DNA of 64,000 nt from Saksenaea vasiformis B4078 (GCA_000697055.1 JNDT01002350.1:62001-126000), one strand, 5' to 3'; positions 1 through 14,225 are shown, counted from the first letter of the stretch. Notes: generated by a model from the letters alone, not told the origin. Numbers and translations are program-made.

Positions 1-462
1 GAATCCCGGTCTCTTTCGCAACGTTGAACTCACAGCGATCGCAACAACCTCCCAGGTACGGCAGTGGCTCCAAAGGCCCCATTAATATGCTCAGTCAATA
101 CATGCTTGGCTCCGCCGCGTCCTTTGGATTTTTTATGTGCAAGTATCTAGAAGAATTCGCTTGGAACCCCATTTTTCGCTAACATGACGCGCACTTCTTT
201 CTTTCTTTTAGCCATAGGATCGGTTATTCGGTCGGAAGGTCGATCCCTTCCTGAGGGTACCTCGTGGACTCAACAAAGACGCCTCCCAATCTACATTCAC
301 GAAAAACGCCACGCCAATGCCTAAACTGTCCCCCCTCCAAAAAAGAAAAGTAGGAATAGATGTGTACAAAGATATGATCAATACAGCCCATAACTCTGAA
401 TGAGTTTGCTCCTGTGTGGTCCAATTTCTTCCCAATGTTTATTTTTTTTCCGCTGATTCATT
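1..462. other. Left edge and 3' flank of ATG26, no confident gene
   Basis: No gene can be assigned here. On the minus strand there is a short open stretch between an in-frame TAG near 139 and a TGA at 30-32. It could be the last exon of a gene running off to the left, but it has no start codon and no family I recognise. The rest is probably the 3' flank of the ATG26-like gene, whose stop is at 463. Confidence 0.3.
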
Positions 463-3400
463 CTATTCAGTGTGTTCGTGACCTGTCGATGTATGGCCTA
501 AACCAGTCCATACGGTTGAAAGCAGCGAGGACCTATTGTTATTTTCAGCTTCAACATGGATCCGTTTGGCTAGATCGATATCCCGATAGATGCACTCAAC
601 AGCCGTCTTCGTGCCATTCTCCTAAACTTCCTAGTTACCTTTTTCTTCTTCTTCTTCGACGATGGGTACGACTTACCTGCTGGATCGTTTCACCCAATGT
701 TTTTGCTTTTTCAATGATGTTTACGTTCCGAGTGACGCTAACCAAAGCATCGTGCAGCTTATCTACTGTCAGCTTCGAGATACAGATGCCGGCACCGAGA
801 TTCTCAACACGTTTAGCCCAGAACCACTGATCACCAAAGAAAGGTTTGATCACCGCGGGCAAACCGTACCGAAGTCCGGCTGCCGTGGTCCCTGCTCCAC
901 CATGATGAACAACCGCCTGGATCTGAGGGAATAGCCAGTCGTGAGGGACAGAATCTAATGTAATAATTGTCCCCCGGTGCTGATCCAGCATCTCACGACT
1001 TTCGTTATTTTCATTCTCCTTTCCCCGTGATGACCATCCCTTGCAAATGATGGCTCGCACGCCAGAATGCAGCACTGCATCAATCACGATCCGACTAACT
1101 TCTTTTGGATCAGACACGATAACAGATCCAAAACCAATATAGACAACGGGCCGCTCATCATCGTTCTTGCCATGAAGAAACGAAAGGAGCTCATCGCTCG
1201 GTTTCCATGACACGTTGGGATTGTCGAGGAACCAGTAACCCGTACAATGGATGTAATCTGGCCAGTCTTTGGGTGGATGCACAATCGAAGGACTGAACGG
1301 ATAGATATGCGGTACCTTCCATAGCTCAAGTCGTTCCAGATTGGTCGGAGGCAAATGAAGCGTCCGCTTACGGAACTGATTGACTTGCTTGGAGATACCC
1401 ATCCAAAGCGCCATATCAATCATGACATACGTCATGTCGTTGTACATACTGCCACGTGTATAATTCTGCATTGCGGATGGGTGAGGAAACTGGGTCGTTC
1501 GGGACCATGGGAAAGGCATTGCACGAAAATAAGGTATTTCTGCGCAGTTTTTTTTGTACTTATCAGTCGAAGGAGTGCGAAAAAGGAAAGTAGCGTATTA
1601 CCTAGTTTCTCGGCCATATGAATACCGACCATAGCACTCGGCGTCTCGATCAAAAGGTCGGTTCCTTGACATGCTTGCCATGAACTTTCCAAAAGAGTCC
1701 CAAGCCATTGATTGATCTGGTCAAAAACACGAGTCAGCTCATATTTCATTTTTATGCCAAACCTACAATGCGCATTCCAGAGCGAATAAAGTTGGGAGAC
1801 CAAAATCCTGCTTCGACGCACAGCGTCTGCATTATAAGTTTAGTCAGTGAATCATGTCCGTCTGCCTATCTGGCTTTACCATGAGTTCATTCGCATCGCC
1901 TCCGATGGGTCTAAACTCTATGCCGTGTTCTTCTATCCAGTTCTTGTATTCGTTATGAGACGCAATACGACAACGATGGCCATCCTTTTGAAGCTCCTTG
2001 CATAGTGCAATAAATGGTTGGACGTCCCCGCGCGAGCCAATCGTTACGCACGTAATATGCATCGGCTTGCACGGGCTGTACTTCTGACATTTTTCAGTGA
2101 AAGAACGGGAAGAAAGCAAGGGCGGTCCGTCTTCAAAAAGATAGAGATAAGCATTGACCCATTGGATGTGTTCTCTGTATCTCACCATATTCCACAGGAG
2201 GGAGGACATGTTTGTTGCCATTTTCAAACATGTCACTCAATTTCAAAGAAGGTGGAGGCGAAGATGATTTCCTTAAGAGAAAATACATTATGGTCGAGTT
2301 CTCATAACAGTTTGTCAACACTCACGTCGTCTCAGTATCTATTTGTCCGATGGTTTGTAGATAGAATGCTGTATAACACTCGTCTCGAAGGTCAACCGAA
2401 GTAAACTCAAAAAATATCTAATTACCTGGTATCAATTATTCCTTCTCTCTGGTCTACATGCTATACTTACCTCCTCTTGCATATCTTTGACTTCAATACT
2501 AAAGCCATGGAGAAGATGATAACCCCGGCTCTTTAACCGACGAAGCTTGGTGATATCGCGGTGAGGTACAATGAGCTTTAACAAACACACATATATATCA
2601 ATAAAATCAGCTGTCGTTTTTTTTTTCTAATCCTATCAAACCTTCTGTCTACCAGCCAATACTTTGGAATGGAAACAGAGATAGTGTTGCGTGAGATAAA
2701 GTTTACCGTAGTAGGGTAATATTCTCCAAAAGGTAGCGTTGAATGCTTCAATTCAAGTTTAGTTAACCCGCTCGGCTGGATGCCTCTTTCTTTACTCACT
2801 TGCAAGGACGGATTCTCTATCGCCAAGCATGGGAAAGTATTTCCGTAACATGCTATCCATCTTGCCTTGTTCATTTTCGCCAGACGATGGATTTTGTTGT
2901 TGAAACATGGAACTAAAGCGAGTGCTAATCCACGAGGAAGCTTTGGACTTGGTCTCTAGCACTTGCGTTGCCTTTTCTTGTACGGTGCCCTTGGAAGAGC
3001 TTCTTTTATGACGACTACTACTACTACTACTTTTTTCCTCCGTACCATCTGGCGTGCGAGATAAAGAACCAAACTGGAACGGACTTTTTGCAAGATTCCG
3101 AAGCGAACTCAAGGATCTGTTTCTGAGATGGCGCAAGTTCTTTGATCTGGGCGGGTGGCTGGCGGGCCGCTCCTCGTTGGACACAGCCATTACATCATCG
3201 TCACTTGGTACCTTAAGTGCGTTGGATGAGCGTGATACAGGCCTTTCGCGCGAATCGTCGTTCCGGTACACATGATGTAATGCATCCGTCAAAGCACGGG
3301 GTATTTTTGCCAAACTATCTGTGGATGACCGGATATTTTTAAGCGGTTGCTGGTCATTCGGATCGGAGACCCCAAGGTTCTCGATCACTGTCTCCTTCTT

Positions 3401-5078
3401 CGTTGAGCAAGAAGCCGAAGAGATGTTCGAACTGGGTGATTCTTCCTTCTCGCTTATGGGTGTAGCAGAGACAGAGGAGGTAGATGATTGTCCAGGACAT
3501 GGACGTGATGAAGGAGGCGTCGCAGGTTCGGATTCACAGGCATGCTTCCGAGTTATCTTTGGCATTTGCTTAGGTGAGGATGGCAACGAGTTAAAGGAGG
3601 AACGTTTGTTCACCGTCTCTGCATGTTCTAATCCAGTTTCTCTCAATGTCGTATCTACCACCGCATCTACGGCCGCATCTGCAACGGTATCGTCTTTCTC
3701 GGTATCCCGGTCGCTGAAGACGTGGATTGCATTTGTAAATGCACTGAGCAGCACTGCTGACACAGCTGAAGCCGTATTCCTGGACTGGATTTCTGTGTTC
3801 CCAAGATCCCCTATATCGAAGTGGGTATCATCTACTGACGTCCTGCTCTCTGAACAGGGCGATTTTGTATCCCAAAACTTTTGGATGGTGGAAAAAGCGC
3901 GATCAATATCTTGAAAAAAAGAGAAGTAATACTACGTGCGACGTTAGAGAACGGCTACCACTATTTATGGCTAATTTTTAACTCACTTCGTCCTCTTGAT
4001 CATCGACTTCGTCTGTGTCGGTTATCCTGATCTTAATGTACTCAGCAAATTCAAAGGCAGATGATTTGTTCACTTCTGCCATTTTACTAAAGGGTAGCAT
4101 GATTCGCACACTATTTCCCACATTTTTCGCAATAAAAACGCCACGACGAAGTTCATCCATCCATTCTTTTTGCGATACTTCCGAGTCTGCGGTCACTCTC
4201 AGCGTTCGGTGCTTCGTGGTCATTTTGATGCCGAATCCTTTTTCCTCCTGGATATCCGTAACGTGGCTAAGATTGATGGTCTCGAGCGGGAGGTACTTGC
4301 GTTCTGCTGTTTCGTACCAGGAAAGCGCATGATTCTGCAGGCTGAAATAGTACCGATAGGTTCCTGCAGATATCCAATTAGGTTTTTTTGAAAGGTAACC
4401 AGATTTTCTAGGCCCTCTCTAGCACCAAATGACAATGTAAGCTTTCTTTATCTGTCCTATGTGTGTAGACCTACTCCAGGACGAGGCAGAGAAGCATAGA
4501 AACAGACGTGACGGTCAGTCACATACATCCACCCCGGCAGTGTCACAAGACGCACGAGATAACACGAAAAGACTGTTGAAAATGAGTACTTGGCATTGAT
4601 ATTTTAAATTCTTTACCTCCCACCAATGTCTCTGAGTCTGGTAATTCAAATACTGTCCTGACTTTCCGTGCTAAGAGTTTTCGATCAAATTCCGTCTCCT
4701 GTGCTGCTGCATCCTCTCCAAATTCCCCATAAAGAGGGTCCTCTTCTTTGTCTGACCCTTTCTCGATGGACATTTCCGAGATGTTCCGTATCAGACTGCC
4801 GGGACCTTGTGTCACTTCATTTAGCTGGCTCTGCTCAGCAGTAGCTAAGGCACAACTAATGAATTCTTATGTGCGTAACGTATTATTATTGTTACGTTTA
4901 CCCTGCATTGCTGCCTACGTGGTCCGTGCGGGATATTAAGTTTTAGAGAAAAGGAAGGGTAAGAAGCATTGACAGTATTCTCTTGGAGAAAGAAAAAAGG
5001 AACTCTGTGACCGACCTGTTGCGTTGTGTCAGATTGCTCATCAGCCTCAGGTGCTGGTGTTGGCTGATTGTGTGGCAT
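463..5078 (-). CDS. ATG26: UDP-glucose:sterol glucosyltransferase, ATG26/UGT51-like (multi-exon)
   Basis: Transfers glucose from UDP-glucose to the 3-OH of membrane sterols such as ergosterol; the family acts at membranes and in some fungi in pexophagy. Read 5' to 3' on the minus strand: a short first exon (start at 5078, [15 protein letters not shown]); the first half of a GRAM domain ending in [10 protein letters not shown] near 4490; a PH domain ([17 protein letters not shown], then the [11 protein letters not shown] region, 4000-4370); a long Ser-rich linker (2950-3750); a second GRAM part ([19 protein letters not shown] near 2540); the glycosyltransferase N-terminal motif [18 protein letters not shown] (2030); and the C-terminal domain with [20 protein letters not shown] (near 880). 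The last exon, after an intron at about 615-680, reads [20 protein letters not shown] and stops at 463-465. The estimated total is near the roughly 1200 residues of yeast Atg26. Family assignment is firm; several intron borders are approximate. Confidence 0.93.
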
Positions 5079-6163
5079 GGCGTAATGAATGGGTAATGTC
5101 AAAAGAAAGAGTAAAAGAATGCAAATGGTTTTTATTTTACAAAGGGTGACTAAATAGGACAAAGTGAAGTAAGAAATGAAACCTTAAATATGAAATTTTA
5201 TTCATGCCACCGGCTGTCAAATTGCATGTGGTCTTTTTTCGACTTCCAAAAGATTTGGCGCTGCCTGAAAAATGAACGTTGCACGAAACAAGTAGAAATT
5301 GGGGGATAACAGCACGCCCCTGAAACGGTTCGCATTCATACCCAGACTCTGCAAAGTTACAAGTACGTAATTATGGAAATGAGAATTCTTGTGGTTTTGT
5401 GCATCCTAGAGATGCATCAAACAGCATGAGGAGTGTTCCGGAAGTGTCTTTCCGCGCTAAAAGGAACGTCGTGGACCCCATCCAGACTGAGGAACGCAAA
5501 AATTGCTATTGATTTTATTGGCGTTAATTGCTCTGCTATTGCGACGAAGGTGACCGAGCATTTGATACAGCTATCTAACGGTTTCAAAGCCGCTCATGAC
5601 AAGTAGAACAGGCAGCTGAAGGGTAAGTGTATCTTGGAAAATTGGAAGGAGGATAAACGTATACTAACCGTCGTTCAAAGTCTCTTTGAACGCGGATACA
5701 CAACTAGAAACGAAAGCTACCGTCCATCTTATCAACTAGGTACTATATCTATTGGCCTTCAGATACGTGAGCTGCCCGATTCGTTTTCCATGATTGACAG
5801 ATGTAGTATTTCTCCGATAGCCTCATCACTTTTTTCTTCCAGCCTCCTTGCCTAAGCTGCACCTGTAGGATTGTACGTACATTGAGGCAATAACTTCAAC
5901 CTTCACGGCACCCAGATGACGGTTAGAACTATATGGCGACCAGCGTAATCCACGCTGACGCTAGCTTTATTATTTTAAGTAAAAAATATATGCAGTATGT
6001 AATGTGTCATTCTGACATGAGTATCAAACAATCGCTATTCACTATGTTACAGCAAAATTTATAAATAAACAAACACGTGAAAGAAAAAAATCAGTGCTTC
6101 ATGCGTAGAATCTAAAGGAGAAGAAAAAGAATGAGCACAGATGGTTAAAACAAGACGTCCAAC
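5079..6163. other. Intergenic, AT-rich
   Basis: This lies between the 5' end of ATG26 and the 3' end of the IQGAP-like gene. It probably holds the ATG26 promoter and the terminator region of the neighbour. A 73-codon plus-strand frame (5634-5855) has no recognisable composition or homology. I see no RNA gene or repeat. Confidence 0.5.
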
Positions 6164-9100
6164 TTACTTCTTGTTAATCAGGTAAATAAGTAAGTTGACA
6201 TTGACCTTTACAAGTCCATCCAGTACATGCATCGTCTGTGCACCTTCAAACTGAGTTTGTAACAAATCTTCGTAACGAACATCAACATGAACAGATGAGA
6301 TATTCCATCCTGCGTAGCTGCCTTCTATAGTGATCACATGTGCTTGATCCATCGACAGAATAATAGGAATGCGATCGTAATATCTTGGATGAATATCAGC
6401 AATGTCGACCACAATACCACGCTCGTGTAGCTGTTTCGCTGTATATTTATAGGAGCCGTATCTGGGTACAAGTCCTTGCTTCCTTAGTCCCTTGATGTGG
6501 AAGTATTGACGCGTAAATGGAAAAACTCTTTGTTTTTTCTTCTTGCCAGCCATTCTGTCCATGCATCCGTTCAGATAATCCTCATACTGCTGTCGCTGAT
6601 CCAAAAGGTATTTCTGCTTTTCTATCAGATTTGACAGCGTCTGCTGTAATTTGGCAACCTCTCTATCACGCTGCTCCCGCCGAGAGTTCTTGCTGGTAAT
6701 GTCGTGTGCGATCATGTTTATAATATCTTGTGAATCCGATATGACTCGACAGCGTTCCAGATGTGTGACAAGGTGATGAGCGATCGTTTTTAATTGATCA
6801 AATCGAATGCTTTTCAAGTAACTGTTAGTAAATTCCTTGTAGCCATGTGCAGTTGTATGTACCTTTCCAGGTCTAGAGGTTCCTCTCCAGTGCGTCCGAG
6901 TTTCAAGTATCGCCGTTTGGCCGCTATTGTCTGGTCACCTTGGAACTCTTGTTCTTTGACGGTGGACCACATCTGCTCATGATCTCCTGTCACTGGTTGC
7001 TCGAATATCTCGCGGAGCGTTTTTCCGCTCTGAATCCGGATCACATAGACGACGAGACGCTTGGTATCGACTAGTAGTTGTTGGAGCCGAGCAGCTGGAT
7101 CTTGAGGGATATCATTGCTGCGATTGGCAAGGGAGAGGCATAGTACAGACGCGTCTGCCGGTATATCACTTCCGGGGTTATAGGGCGATGAACCGAGGTC
7201 ATCGAGGATTTCACGAAGCATGCCGTGTGAGGGTTCGAGTTCATCAACGTTGGCTTCAAGCATGTAATGCAAGTAGTACAGCTCGTGTGGAGAGATATAA
7301 ACAACTGGCTTATGGGTCCGGGCGTGGTCAGCAAGCATATCCATGCCAAAGTAGGCTTCTGGTGTCCGAACGTCTGTCACTGTTACCGAATAGGACGTTT
7401 AGCGCATTGTATGGGAGGATGGGCCCTACACTTACATTTCATGAACCATAAGCCAAAGCGTCTTCCAGCATCCTCAACATATTCGTTCAATGGGGCCAAA
7501 AAGACGTCATTATCGTCAAATACTTTACCAGAAGAGATTTGTTGAAGCATCTTGGAAATCTAATATCCTAAGGATTAGTTTCCTTTGGATTAGTATAGTG
7601 GCCACATTACCTCTGCTAGATTCTTTCTTTGGACAGGATTGATAAAGCTGTCCATCACATCGTACTGTTCCGGAGCACTACATTGGATGTTAAAACCACA
7701 CAAAATAAAAAGCAGAAGCATTACACAATGGCTGGGTTCAGGTAGCGGTAATAAATGAAGTGGCCCAGTATCTTGATGATTTTTTCTGGTTGTTCATGAG
7801 GGAAGTTCTCCTCCAGCACCAACCTGAGCTCTCGAGCGACGACGCGAATGCCATAAGGCATTTCATCCACCGTTGAGGTAAGGACTGTTAGGAACCGTTC
7901 GGTGATCTCTCGTAAGTTGCGGAGATGCAAGATAAATGTATCTCTGACTTCTCGGTCCGCCAACGCTTCTTCTGAGTTGACTGAATGTTTGCGAGTCGAC
8001 GGTCGGCCAGTACGAGACTCTTCGTCATTGATGATTTTATGATAAATGCCAATAGGGTCTGTCTCCAGATCCAAAAATTCATTGTTGATCACTTCATTAA
8101 CGAGTGGAGTCAAGAACCTGCGAAAAAATTCTCGTTCCTTCGCACCTCTAGAAGTAAAGGAGAAGTTGATATAGACCCAAGGATAGACAAGAGCAAAACT
8201 TACCGATTTGTCTGAACGACGAGTTTCATGAATGTATAGTTGCCCCGCATAAACTCTTGCGTGCTCTCGACAAACTTCATTTCTTCAGCAATACAATACT
8301 AAAGCAAGCTTGTAAGCCTTGAACGAATAGTCGAATGGGATACTTACCTTGCACAAATTGATCAGTAGGTACTCTTCACGCGCGTTGGTAGCGTATCCAA
8401 ACAACGATAAAACTGTAGACTCAATTCGCTTGTGCCCTGCTGTGTGCTCCCCAAGGTCTTGTCCACTGGTGAAGGACATAAGTCGAGCAAGGTACTTGGG
8501 CTCTGTCTGCAGAAGATATACCAGCTGCTGATACAGTTCTAGCCGTTGCCTGTTTTCTTTGTCAATTCCTCGAAGTGATTTCGTTGGACTGGCGAGTTGT
8601 GAAAACCGACGCTGCTGCATTTTCTTTTTTTGAAACGCGCCGGTCATTTTAGTCACTTCGTCTAAACTGATGGCGTTACGGACAAGCAATGCGATCTGGA
8701 TGTCCACTGCATTGACATGAGCATCCAGCTGATTATTTTCCCGAATGTGTTTAATCACTTGTTGTCGAAGGTCTTCTAGCGCAATCTCTTTATCAAAGTC
8801 TAGACTGCTGTCATCAAGAAGGTGAATAAAAGACTTGACTGTCCCAACGGATGGATTACTATCCGTCGCTAAAAAAAAAAAAAGAAAAAAAAGAAGGGAT
8901 GATGTGAGCTCTTTTCACCACAGCTATCGATGTTTTGAGCTTACTTAGTCGGCGGAATGAATTTCCAAGCAGTTTGTTCTTCAGAAATCCTTGAAGCTTG
9001 ACTATCTTGTCAATGTTTGATTCGTAGTGAGCCATGGCCTGTTGATATCTGTTTCTTTTCAAATAGCCACGACAGGCGCTTTGAAACTACGAGTTCAAGC

Positions 9101-10572
9101 GCATTAGAATTGGATGGAAAGTTGGTACGCTTTCTTTTTTCACCTTTGTAATCCAGACTTCCGAATCTTCAAATGAAATCTGTTTGGATTCTAGCTCTTT
9201 TCGTCGCAAAACACCTCGTGCCTGCGCCTGGATGTGTGTTACGAACGATCGGAAGAAGGTGGATTGATGGACCTCTTTCACTTGAGAGAGCTCCTTACGG
9301 GCAAGCCATCCTCGGACAATAGACTGGCATGTTTTCACTTTATCCAAAACCTCCGGATCAGACCAGTCTTTTTCTTGAGGTGCTTCATCTACGGTTTCCT
9401 TGGTGATTGTTTCGTACATCATTCGAACTCTTTCTGCCTCCTCATCTGTGTCGCTGTCTTCTTCGACGATCAACTCGGGGGTGGGTGCGGGTAACCCTTC
9501 AACAAATCCTGGCATATCAATCTGTTGAAATTGGTAGGCATTGTCGTCAAACTCTTCTTCCAGTTCTTCTCGCAGAGAAGACCCGACATTCTTAAAATTT
9601 GGCATAGCAACGCCATAGGAATCTAGTACTCGTTGTGTTGCAGACAGCTCCTCATCTATTCGGTTTGTTGAGCGCTACATCAATGTTGTAGGGTTGTGCT
9701 TACTTGTAAAGTGGAGTTTTCCAAACAAATTCTTGATGTTTGGTGCCATACGTCGGTTGGCCAATAAATGACTAGTCGTGCATAAATAAAAAAAATGTAT
9801 CTCTTTGTTTTTCTCTCAGTTAGAGAGAGATTTACCTTAAGGCATGTATGCAATAAATCACTTTGGGTATGTTCTTCTTGTCATACAGATCAGTGAGTTC
9901 AAACCAGAAAATAGCAGGTAATCGAACGACCCGGAGCGCTCTGAAGAACGCATTGATATTCTCGGAATGCAGAAACTTGTGTTTTGTACCCTGCAAGCGT
10001 TGTAAGAACAGGAAGAAACATGATGATTTCGTTACAATGATAATTTTTTGTACTGCACTGGGCGCAAATTTCCCTGCAATTTTAGCCAGAACAATACCAT
10101 CCCTCATGGTTTCTTCCAATTTGATCACTGGATCAATTTCTTCACGCAAGCATGACTCAATCCATCTATAAACGAAGAAAGCAAATGAGTACATGGAGCC
10201 GACTTTTTTTACAGAAGAGCAATGACTAACTCTTTCGCTTCGCCAATGTGACATAGGTACTCGTAAGCAAGTAAGGTGTTGCGCTGTTTATCCATCCACT
10301 GACTGCTTGTAGTGATTTGGTCGTTCCTTTGCAAACGTATCCGACCTGATATGCAATATTATTCAGCAAAATGACGCACTCTTCTAGCAAACAACCCCTT
10401 TACCTTGCATGCCTATGACAAACCACTGTTTAGTGTTTTGATAAGATTAAACTTTAAGCATACCAATCACATCTTCTGCATTATCGGTAATTGTCGGTAA
10501 ATGGAGATTAGAAAGGTCATTTTGACCAGCTATGACCGACAACCGTTTTAAAGGTGTCGTTGTATTTGCCAT
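6164..10572 (-). CDS. rng2: IQGAP-type Ras-GAP-related scaffold (rng2/Iqg1-like), multi-exon
   Basis: A scaffold that links actin, calmodulin and small GTPases; the fungal members organise the cytokinetic ring. Read on the minus strand, the start is at 10572 (MANTTTPLKRLSVIAGQND). A calponin-homology domain follows at 10250-9830 (EEIDPVIKLEETMRDGIVLA, FFRALRVVRLPAIFWFELTD). IQ calmodulin-binding motifs follow (SIVRGWLARKELSQ and HIQAQARGVLRRKE near 9200-9330, and FLKRNRYQQAMAHYE near 9050). The GAP-related domain covers about 8750-7720 (EKIIKILGHFIYYRYLNPAIV ends one exon) and a RasGAP C-terminal domain ends at 6164 (VNVNLLIYLINKK). About ten short introns separate these; the first exons are very short, so the 5' structure is the least certain part. 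S. pombe Gap1-type RasGAPs lack the CH domain, which is why the IQGAP assignment is preferred. Confidence 0.9.
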
Positions 10573-11182
10573 GATAAATAGTGGGAAAAGAGCGAAAAAC
10601 CAGGATCTGTTTTCCCCCAATTGCACTTTTATACCTATAAGGTACCCAATATGGTATGATTGTAAACAAGCAACGTATGCATCGCTTTTGTTGAGTTATC
10701 TCTCTCTCTTCTTTTTACTTTATTATTTCTTTCATGGCTTGATTTGCCATCCGTTCATTCAGTTACTTGCACCTATCTCTTCTAGCAAAACCTAATACAT
10801 CTCCATGATTCACTGATGAGGCGTGTCTTTGATTTTTTGGAGGCGTATTTAAACGTATCACGTTACCACCAGCGGAGACAGAGAAAGTTCCTTTTTTGAC
10901 AAGGCGATAAACATCACAGAAAGCTAAAAAGTTTACCATCGTGTGTATACGGATAGTGCGTGTGAGTGCGTTTTACTTTTTCAGGAAATCATCGAGGAAC
11001 GGAAGGGACAACAAACTACGATGTACAAGTCAAGAAAAAAAATATGTGTGCCTGAGAGCACCGTATGTGAAGGAAAGGTGAGAGTTGAACGAAGGAATGG
11101 AAAAGATATAAATGCAAGAGGCTTATCCCTTGGTTGATAAGGCCTCTCCCGTGGTCTTTAAGCTGATCCAGGTTTCTGTCAG
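10573..11182. other. Intergenic, T-rich
   Basis: Upstream of the IQGAP-like gene and downstream of the PP2A scaffold gene, both on the minus strand. It contains pyrimidine-rich runs near 10700-10740, compatible with promoter or polyadenylation sequence. No coding signal is supported. Confidence 0.5.
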
Positions 11183-13598
11183 TCAGAGTTTACTTTCTTT
11201 GACTGACCACATACCATTCATTTCCAAAGCCCGGGTAGCAAAGAACTTCACATCACCATCCGTATCCAGACTGAGACTTTCAAGCGCAGGCTTCACTACA
11301 CTTCCAGCAAGATCTGCTGTGCTTCTATCTTTGTTCAGCAGCGGCACCAATGCTTCCAAAGACTTGGCAACATTAAAACGTATATTGGGAATCGGGTCCT
11401 TGGTAAGATCAATCACTGTAGGCAAGATGAAATTCTTGATGTCGTCGGGTGACATAGCGTCAGCAATTGTCTACAAGATGGAAAGAAAAAAGGTAAGGCC
11501 AAATCGTCTTCTGCAGTTATGTAAAATGTGATGTTTACGGTCAGGGCAAATAGCATGGTCATTCTATGCAAGTAACTTTCTTCGCTGACCATCTTTAGTA
11601 CTTCTGGAATCACCGTCTTCTTTGCCCACTCTGGCCCGAATACTTCTGTCAGTTTCTTCAGATTGATGGTCGCGGCCTCACGAATTGAGAAAACGGAATC
11701 ACGAAGCCATGACATGCACAAGCCAAACAGTCTCTCATCGAAAAACTGTGGACCCAGCTGTTTTGCCACAAGCGGAATGTACTCAATGATACGCAGACGG
11801 ACACGCCATTGTTTGTCTTCCGAAAGCTCCGTAATGGCGGGCAAAAGTGATTGCGACAATGATTCGATGCCGATGACTTGTCGCCATTAGACAAAGACAA
11901 TAAATTATGCATCGTAGCGCTTACCTTCATTGACTTCATCCAACTTTGAAATGACGTTCAATCGTACATCTGGGAATTCGTCACCTAGCAACACCAGGAA
12001 TGTCGGCAAAAGATACTCGGGAGTTCTAACGTCGCATTCAGCGAAATCCTGTCTGCATTGTCCAAAACTCACGCTTGTTTGCCCAAAACTGGAGCCAGAC
12101 CACCAATTTCCTTCGCAAGCGCAGCACGAGCATGTTGATTTTCGTCTGTAGCAAGTTCGCGAACGCAAGGCAAGATACTTTCGACAATCACAGATGGATC
12201 AACAAACTTTGCAAAACCTGGATCAAGGGATTCGGTATGTCATGTTATCTTTCCTGGTGTGCGCCTGCGCAACAATGCGGGCTTACCAGGAATCTGTGTC
12301 GCAGCAGCTGTTCGGACTTCTCCTTCAGAATCCCTGATCAACTTTACAAAGGCTGGTATAAAATGTTCACGGACAAGAGGGTTTCCAAATGCTTCTGAAA
12401 CCTTGTAGACAACAAAATGAATGTATCATCTTCACAGGAGGTATTTCTTCTTACCTCGACATACTTTGAGGCGAGCATATACTTCACTCGCCATGAGACA
12501 TCCTCGGCCAAAGCCATAAAAGATTGCAGCAAATATTCCTTATTCTGCTCCAATGTCAGCAGTTTTGCAATAGCAATGATGTCTTCGATGGTCAGTAGTC
12601 GCACAGAATCCTGGTTGTCCTGAGCAAGCACTCGGAATAAAGTCAACGCGGTGTTGATAACATCTTCATATGACAGTTGACCAGCAAAAACCTAAGATAA
12701 GAATCAATGAATGGTTATCTATCCTCAGATAGCTGTGTCGAAAATATTAACTTACTGCTAAAGCTTTTGCAGCTGCTCTTCGAACCATAGGGCTATCGTC
12801 TTGAACGAGTTGAGAAAATAGGCTAAAATTGTTTTTTATCAACAACAACAAAAGGGGCGATTTGGAATTACTTACTTTCTCAGTTCAGCCTGCAGCTCGT
12901 TCGAAACCTTCTTATACACCACGGCGTATAGACCTGTAGCTGAAGTCCGGCTTGTAAACCATTCACCAATGCTTAATCGTTTTAGCATCGGAATAAAATG
13001 CTCCTCAACATGTCTCTCCGGCATAACCTCAGCAATCTCGCAAAGCGACGTTACAGCCTACAAGGTGTGATTTTGGTTCATGTTATAAGAACAAACAAGT
13101 GCTTCTTTTTTCCCTCTTGCCAACAGCCTCGCCCCTCCCTTCCTTAAGCCCCTTTTTTATTATTTACCCGATCCCTCACGGTTGCTTCCTCTGCTGCTGC
13201 CATGTTCTCCAGCAATTTCAATAGATAATGGGCGTACTCTGGACCACCAAGATAAGGCATGAATTTCCCAAGTTCTTCTGATAAGGCTAGAAGGGCCTCA
13301 TCCTCGTCGTCCAAGAGCTCTATCGCCATAGATATCAGTGACCATACCGAGTGACAGACAGTCAACCTTCAAAAAACGGAACTAACTCATTTCTTGTTCT
13401 TTCTTCTCCCAAGGCGGTGGCAATGGTGGACAAGCTTCTGATGGCATTCACTCTGAGTTGAAGATCTTCATGCTTCAGTTCGTCTATCAGCACAGCAACG
13501 GGATACTGTCCAACGTTTTGTCCTTGTGATGGGTCAGTCTCCACAGGGTCTTCATCCATATAATCCGTCGGCGAAAGAGGATTGCTGTCGATTTCCAT
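11183..13598 (-). CDS. TPD3: Protein phosphatase 2A scaffold subunit A (PR65, HEAT repeats)
   Basis: A structural subunit that holds the catalytic C subunit and a variable B subunit of PP2A. The start at 13598 reads [17 protein letters not shown], an acidic leader, followed by the first HEAT repeat ([29 protein letters not shown] near 13490). Repeats continue across at least eight exons: [24 protein letters not shown] (13300), [18 protein letters not shown] (12500), [19 protein letters not shown] (11810) and [26 protein letters not shown] (11400). The protein ends [10 protein letters not shown] at 11183. The repeat signature and total size fit the roughly 580-residue PR65 family. All introns are short with GT-AG ends. 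TPD3 is the yeast name and paa1 the fission yeast name. Confidence 0.93.
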
Positions 13599-14225
13599 AT
13601 CAAATTAAGTCAGAGGAAAAAACAAAATAAGTGAAAGCCTGCTGTGATGATTTCCAGTACAAAGCAAATGCAGGAATTCGTCTGTTAAAAGGCTTACTGG
13701 GCTCTCAGGTTTTTGGACGACGAGAGAATTTTGGCCGAACTTCGAACTCAGCTCGACGAAATTAGAACTCAGTTGGGACCTTCGTTTTGGGCATGCTTAT
13801 TCAAAGGATTTTTTCTTCAGCGATGGAAAAAAGAAACCATGTGTTTATTATAGTCTAGAGTGACTTTTTTGATTCACATTTGGGCAGACTCAATAGTACA
13901 AGATGTCAACTAGCGATTCTCAAGTGGGAATTATCTTGCGCACGACGCCCAACTTCCTTATTCGGCGGAAATGTGTGTTAAAGCGCCACTCCAATTCTTT
14001 ACTGATGGCAATCCTCTTTCATTGGGTTGTCCATCGCCTGGGCTTCACGACATTTTCGACTACTAATCCAAAATGGCGTATGGCCAATCATCGAGAGGTA
14101 TCCTTTAACAATGTTCCGGAAAAACACATGAGTGACACTATAGAAAGTTATTGTGCTATCCAGGGTTGAATTTAGCTGGGAGAGACAGTAGTTTGTTGAA
14201 TGGATTTCACGCTATTCTATATGAA
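13599..14225. other. Intergenic
   Basis: 5' flank of the PP2A scaffold gene. A plus-strand frame of 88 codons (13903-14169) starts with ATG, but I do not recognise it and it sits immediately before a repeat copy. It is not supported as a gene. Confidence 0.4.

Noticed and set aside
1..140. Partial gene at the left edge on the minus strand
   Set aside because: A short open stretch with a stop at 30-32, but no start, no clear splice context and no recognisable family.
3321..3914. Plus-strand open frame (197 codons) in the ATG26 region
   Set aside because: Antisense to the Ser-rich linker exon of ATG26; low-complexity product.
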